A stretch of DNA of 6,597 nt from BRH-c25 sp029553855 (lineage in GTDB: Bacteria; Bacillota; Clostridia; Lutisporales; Lutisporaceae): the NCBI GenBank assembly GCA_035375865.1, contig DAOSQO010000139.1, positions 1 through 6,597 of the forward strand. The letters are read 5' to 3'. The position numbers were made by a program, and so were the translations under genes. Positions 4,682 through 6,597 of the stretch are shown piece after piece; the stretch's first letter is position 1, and each line of letters starts with the position of its first letter. The notes beneath the pieces were generated by a model. The model saw only the letters and a program-made list of their open reading frames with translations. It was not told the origin of the DNA and searched no databases.

Positions 4682-6448
4682 ATGAATAATACGTCGGGGA
4701 TAAAAAAATCACTATTGATAAGGCTCGAAAACCTAAAAAACCTGACTGTCGAAAAACATCAATTGGTTTCGAAGGAAATAATAGCAGAAATCTGTGATAT
4801 TACAGAGGAAACCGGCAGGGAGATCGCTGTATATATTGACAGAAAAGGTGCTGTGATTGATGTGGGCATCGGGGATGTGAATACAGTGACATTGAAGGCT
4901 TTTAACAATAGGAGATCGGAGGAAGGTCTAAGCGGAATCAGGTGTGTGCATACCCACCCGGAAGGCTCTGGAAGGCTTTCGGATGTGGATTTGTCTGCAT
5001 TGAAAAAAATGAGATTTGATATTATGGCGGCTGTAGGAGTGTCGGATGGTCTAATGACTAATAGCAGCATGGCTTTTCTTGGGATTGACAATGAAAAGCA
5101 GCTTCAGTCAATCATTATGGGCCCTTATGTTGAGGAGAAGCTTATGAAAGTGAATATTCTCGATATAATTGCTTATGCAGAGACCGGCATAAAGGAAATA
5201 AGAAAAACAGGCAAAAGAGTTGAAAACGATGCAGAGCGGGCAGTACTTGTAGGCATTGAGGATGAGGAGGATCTGGATGAACTCATGGAGCTTCTTAAAA
5301 CAGCAGGGGGCTTTGAAGTAGGGAGAATGGTTCAGAGTAAGGATAAAAAGGATACTGCTTTTTTTATAGGAAGGGGAAAACTTAAAGAGCTTAAGCTTCT
5401 CAGTCAGACCTTGGATGCAAACCTTGTGATTTTTGATGAAGAGCTTTCCGGTGCACAAATAAGAAACCTGGAGGAAGCCCTCGGGCTTAAGGTTATTGAC
5501 AGGACTCAGCTGATACTTGATATTTTTGCACAGAGAGCAAGATCAAAAGAAGGCAAGCTTCAGGTAGAGTTAGCGCAGCTAAAATATGCGATGCCGCGCT
5601 TGGCAGGTATGGGGCAGCAAATGTCAAGGACAGGAGGAGGCATAGGCACCAGAGGGCCTGGAGAGAAGAAACTTGAGGTAGATAGGAGAAGGATAAAAGA
5701 TAGGATTAATATTTTGGAAAAAGAACTGAAGGAGATCGAGAAGCATAGAAATATTCGCCGCAGGGGCAGGACATCCGGGAAGGTCTTTCAGATATGTCTT
5801 GTAGGCTATACAAATTCAGGAAAATCCACACTCCTTAATAATCTTGCAAATGCTGACATATATGCCGAAGACCGGCTTTTCGCAACTCTTGACCCTACTA
5901 TAAGAAAGGTGACGCTTCATAACGGAAAGGAAGTGCTGATTGCAGATACCGTTGGCTTCATAAGAAAACTGCCTCATGAATTGATCAAAGCCTTTAAGTC
6001 AACCTTAGAGGAGGTATTGTATGCCGACCTCTTAATTCATATGATTGATGGCAGCAACCCCGATTATGATATCCAGGCAAAAGTGGCTATGGATGTTCTG
6101 GCAGAATTGGGTGCAGGGAGTAAGGATATGATAACGGCAATAAATAAGATAGATAAATGTCCGCGCAAATTCACTGAACCTGTATATATAAATATGGGAG
6201 AGACTGTCTTTATTTCAGCATTGTACAGGACGGGTCTTCCGAAACTGCTTGCTTTGATAGAAAAGCACGCAAGCATGCAATCAAAGACTGTAGAGTTTTT
6301 GATTCCTTATACAGACGGAAGCTTGGTCAGCACAATACACGGCAGTGTTGATAAAATTTTATTGGAACAATACAGGGAGAACGGAATTTATATAAAGGCT
6401 GAGGCAGACGAAATCAGCTGCGGACGATTTAAAAAATACATGATCTGA
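4682..6448 (+). CDS. hflX: GTPase HflX with N-terminal JAMM/RadC-like extension
   Basis: HflX is a cytoplasmic GTPase that binds the 50S subunit and splits stalled or hibernating 70S ribosomes. The HflX N-domain starts near residue 183 (VGIEDEEDLDELMELLKTAG) and includes FFIGRGKLKEL. The linker has IFAQRARSKEGKLQVELAQL (281-300) and SRTGGGIGTRGPGEKKLEVD (315-334). GTPase motifs: G1 GYTNSGKST (375-383), G2 region LFATLDPT (399-406), G3 DTVGF (422-426), G4 NKID (488-491) and G5 SAL (512-514). All are intact. The protein has 588 residues against about 420 in E. coli and B. subtilis. The extra N-terminal 180 residues carry H90-x-H92-x7-S100-x2-D103, the metal-site pattern of JAMM/RadC domains. 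The ATG at 4682 has GGAG at 4671-4674, 7 nt upstream. The transporter gene starts 16 nt after the stop, so the two are probably cotranscribed. The long leader suggests post-initiation control. Confidence -1.
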   Translation: MNNTSGIKKSLLIRLENLKNLTVEKHQLVSKEIIAEICDITEETGREIAVYIDRKGAVIDVGIGDVNTVTLKAFNNRRSEEGLSGIRCVHTHPEGSGRLSDVDLSALKKMRFDIMAAVGVSDGLMTNSSMAFLGIDNEKQLQSIIMGPYVEEKLMKVNILDIIAYAETGIKEIRKTGKRVENDAERAVLVGIEDEEDLDELMELLKTAGGFEVGRMVQSKDKKDTAFFIGRGKLKELKLLSQTLDANLVIFDEELSGAQIRNLEEALGLKVIDRTQLILDIFAQRARSKEGKLQVELAQLKYAMPRLAGMGQQMSRTGGGIGTRGPGEKKLEVDRRRIKDRINILEKELKEIEKHRNIRRRGRTSGKVFQICLVGYTNSGKSTLLNNLANADIYAEDRLFATLDPTIRKVTLHNGKEVLIADTVGFIRKLPHELIKAFKSTLEEVLYADLLIHMIDGSNPDYDIQAKVAMDVLAELGAGSKDMITAINKIDKCPRKFTEPVYINMGETVFISALYRTGLPKLLALIEKHASMQSKTVEFLIPYTDGSLVSTIHGSVDKILLEQYRENGIYIKAEADEISCGRFKKYMI

Positions 6449-6464
6449 CAATGGGGGTATTGAG

Positions 6465-6597
6465 TTGAATAAGAATATTAAAGGATATGTATATATTCTG
6501 ATTGCATCATTCTTTTTTGCATCGATTGCAGTTATAGGCAAGACCGTAATCAATATTGGAATAGATGTTTTTGATCTGATTATATTACAGAATTCAG
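6465..6597 (+). CDS. DMT/EamA-family transporter, N-terminal fragment cut by the window end
   Basis: The visible 44 residues start MNKNIKGYVYILIASFFFAS and continue with IAVIGKTVINIGIDVF and DLIILQNS. This matches the first helix of drug/metabolite transporter (EamA) proteins, with a short basic N-terminus, a helix at about residues 9-28 ending in a small-residue/Gly-Lys turn, and a second helix region beginning near residue 36. Substrate cannot be inferred. The start is TTG at 6465, chosen because GGGGG at 6453-6457 lies 7 nt upstream; the ATG at 6451 opens only a five-codon frame. It follows hflX after 16 nt with no terminator and is likely in its operon. The family call rests on a short segment. 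Confidence -1.
   Translation, partial: MNKNIKGYVYILIASFFFASIAVIGKTVINIGIDVFDLIILQNS

Noticed and set aside
5108..5458. 116-codon minus-strand frame within hflX
   Set aside because: It is antisense to the conserved HflX N-domain, with no supporting ribosome binding site or motif.

Overview
The window looks like chromosomal DNA from a low-GC Gram-positive anaerobe of the Clostridia. The base composition is AT-rich, ribosome binding sites are strong GGAG types, the gene set is clostridial (a PMCA-type Ca2+ ATPase, an HflX with a long N-terminal extension, and a remnant of a DUF4368-type serine recombinase), and one gene starts with TTG. This placement is an inference from sequence style; no species can be named.

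Layout. (1) Positions 1-234 hold the decayed C-terminal end of a large serine recombinase of mobile-element type, followed by a hairpin at 240-277. (2) Positions 460-1152 (+) encode a seven-helix TerC/YjbE-family membrane protein, a family linked to Mn2+ export. (3) Positions 1279-4293 (-) encode a 1004-residue P-type ATPase of the PMCA-like Ca2+ class. It converges on the TerC gene across a 126-bp spacer containing nested inverted repeats. (4) Positions 4294-4681 are a 388-bp divergent control region. The likely ATPase and hflX promoters sit back to back there. The hflX side has a long leader with a 35-bp direct repeat; each copy carries a Shine-Dalgarno-like GGGG, an ATG and the start of a mini-ORF beginning Met-Pro-Arg-Tyr. 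(5) Positions 4682-6448 (+) encode HflX, a ribosome-splitting GTPase, with about 180 extra N-terminal residues that contain a complete HxH-x7-SxxD motif of the JAMM/RadC type. (6) From 6465 to the window end, 16 nt downstream and probably in the same operon, lies the start of a DMT/EamA-family transporter.

How the parts may relate. The TerC protein and the ATPase both belong to families that export divalent cations, so the left half may be a metal-homeostasis island beside the scar of a mobile element. I looked for the Mn2+-sensing yybP-ykoY riboswitch that often controls such genes and did not find it. The right half is a translation-stress gene with a leader that looks built for attenuation by short upstream ORFs. 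That control mode is established for the Listeria antibiotic-resistance homologue hflXr. The leader and the JAMM-like extension of HflX are the most interesting items in the window.
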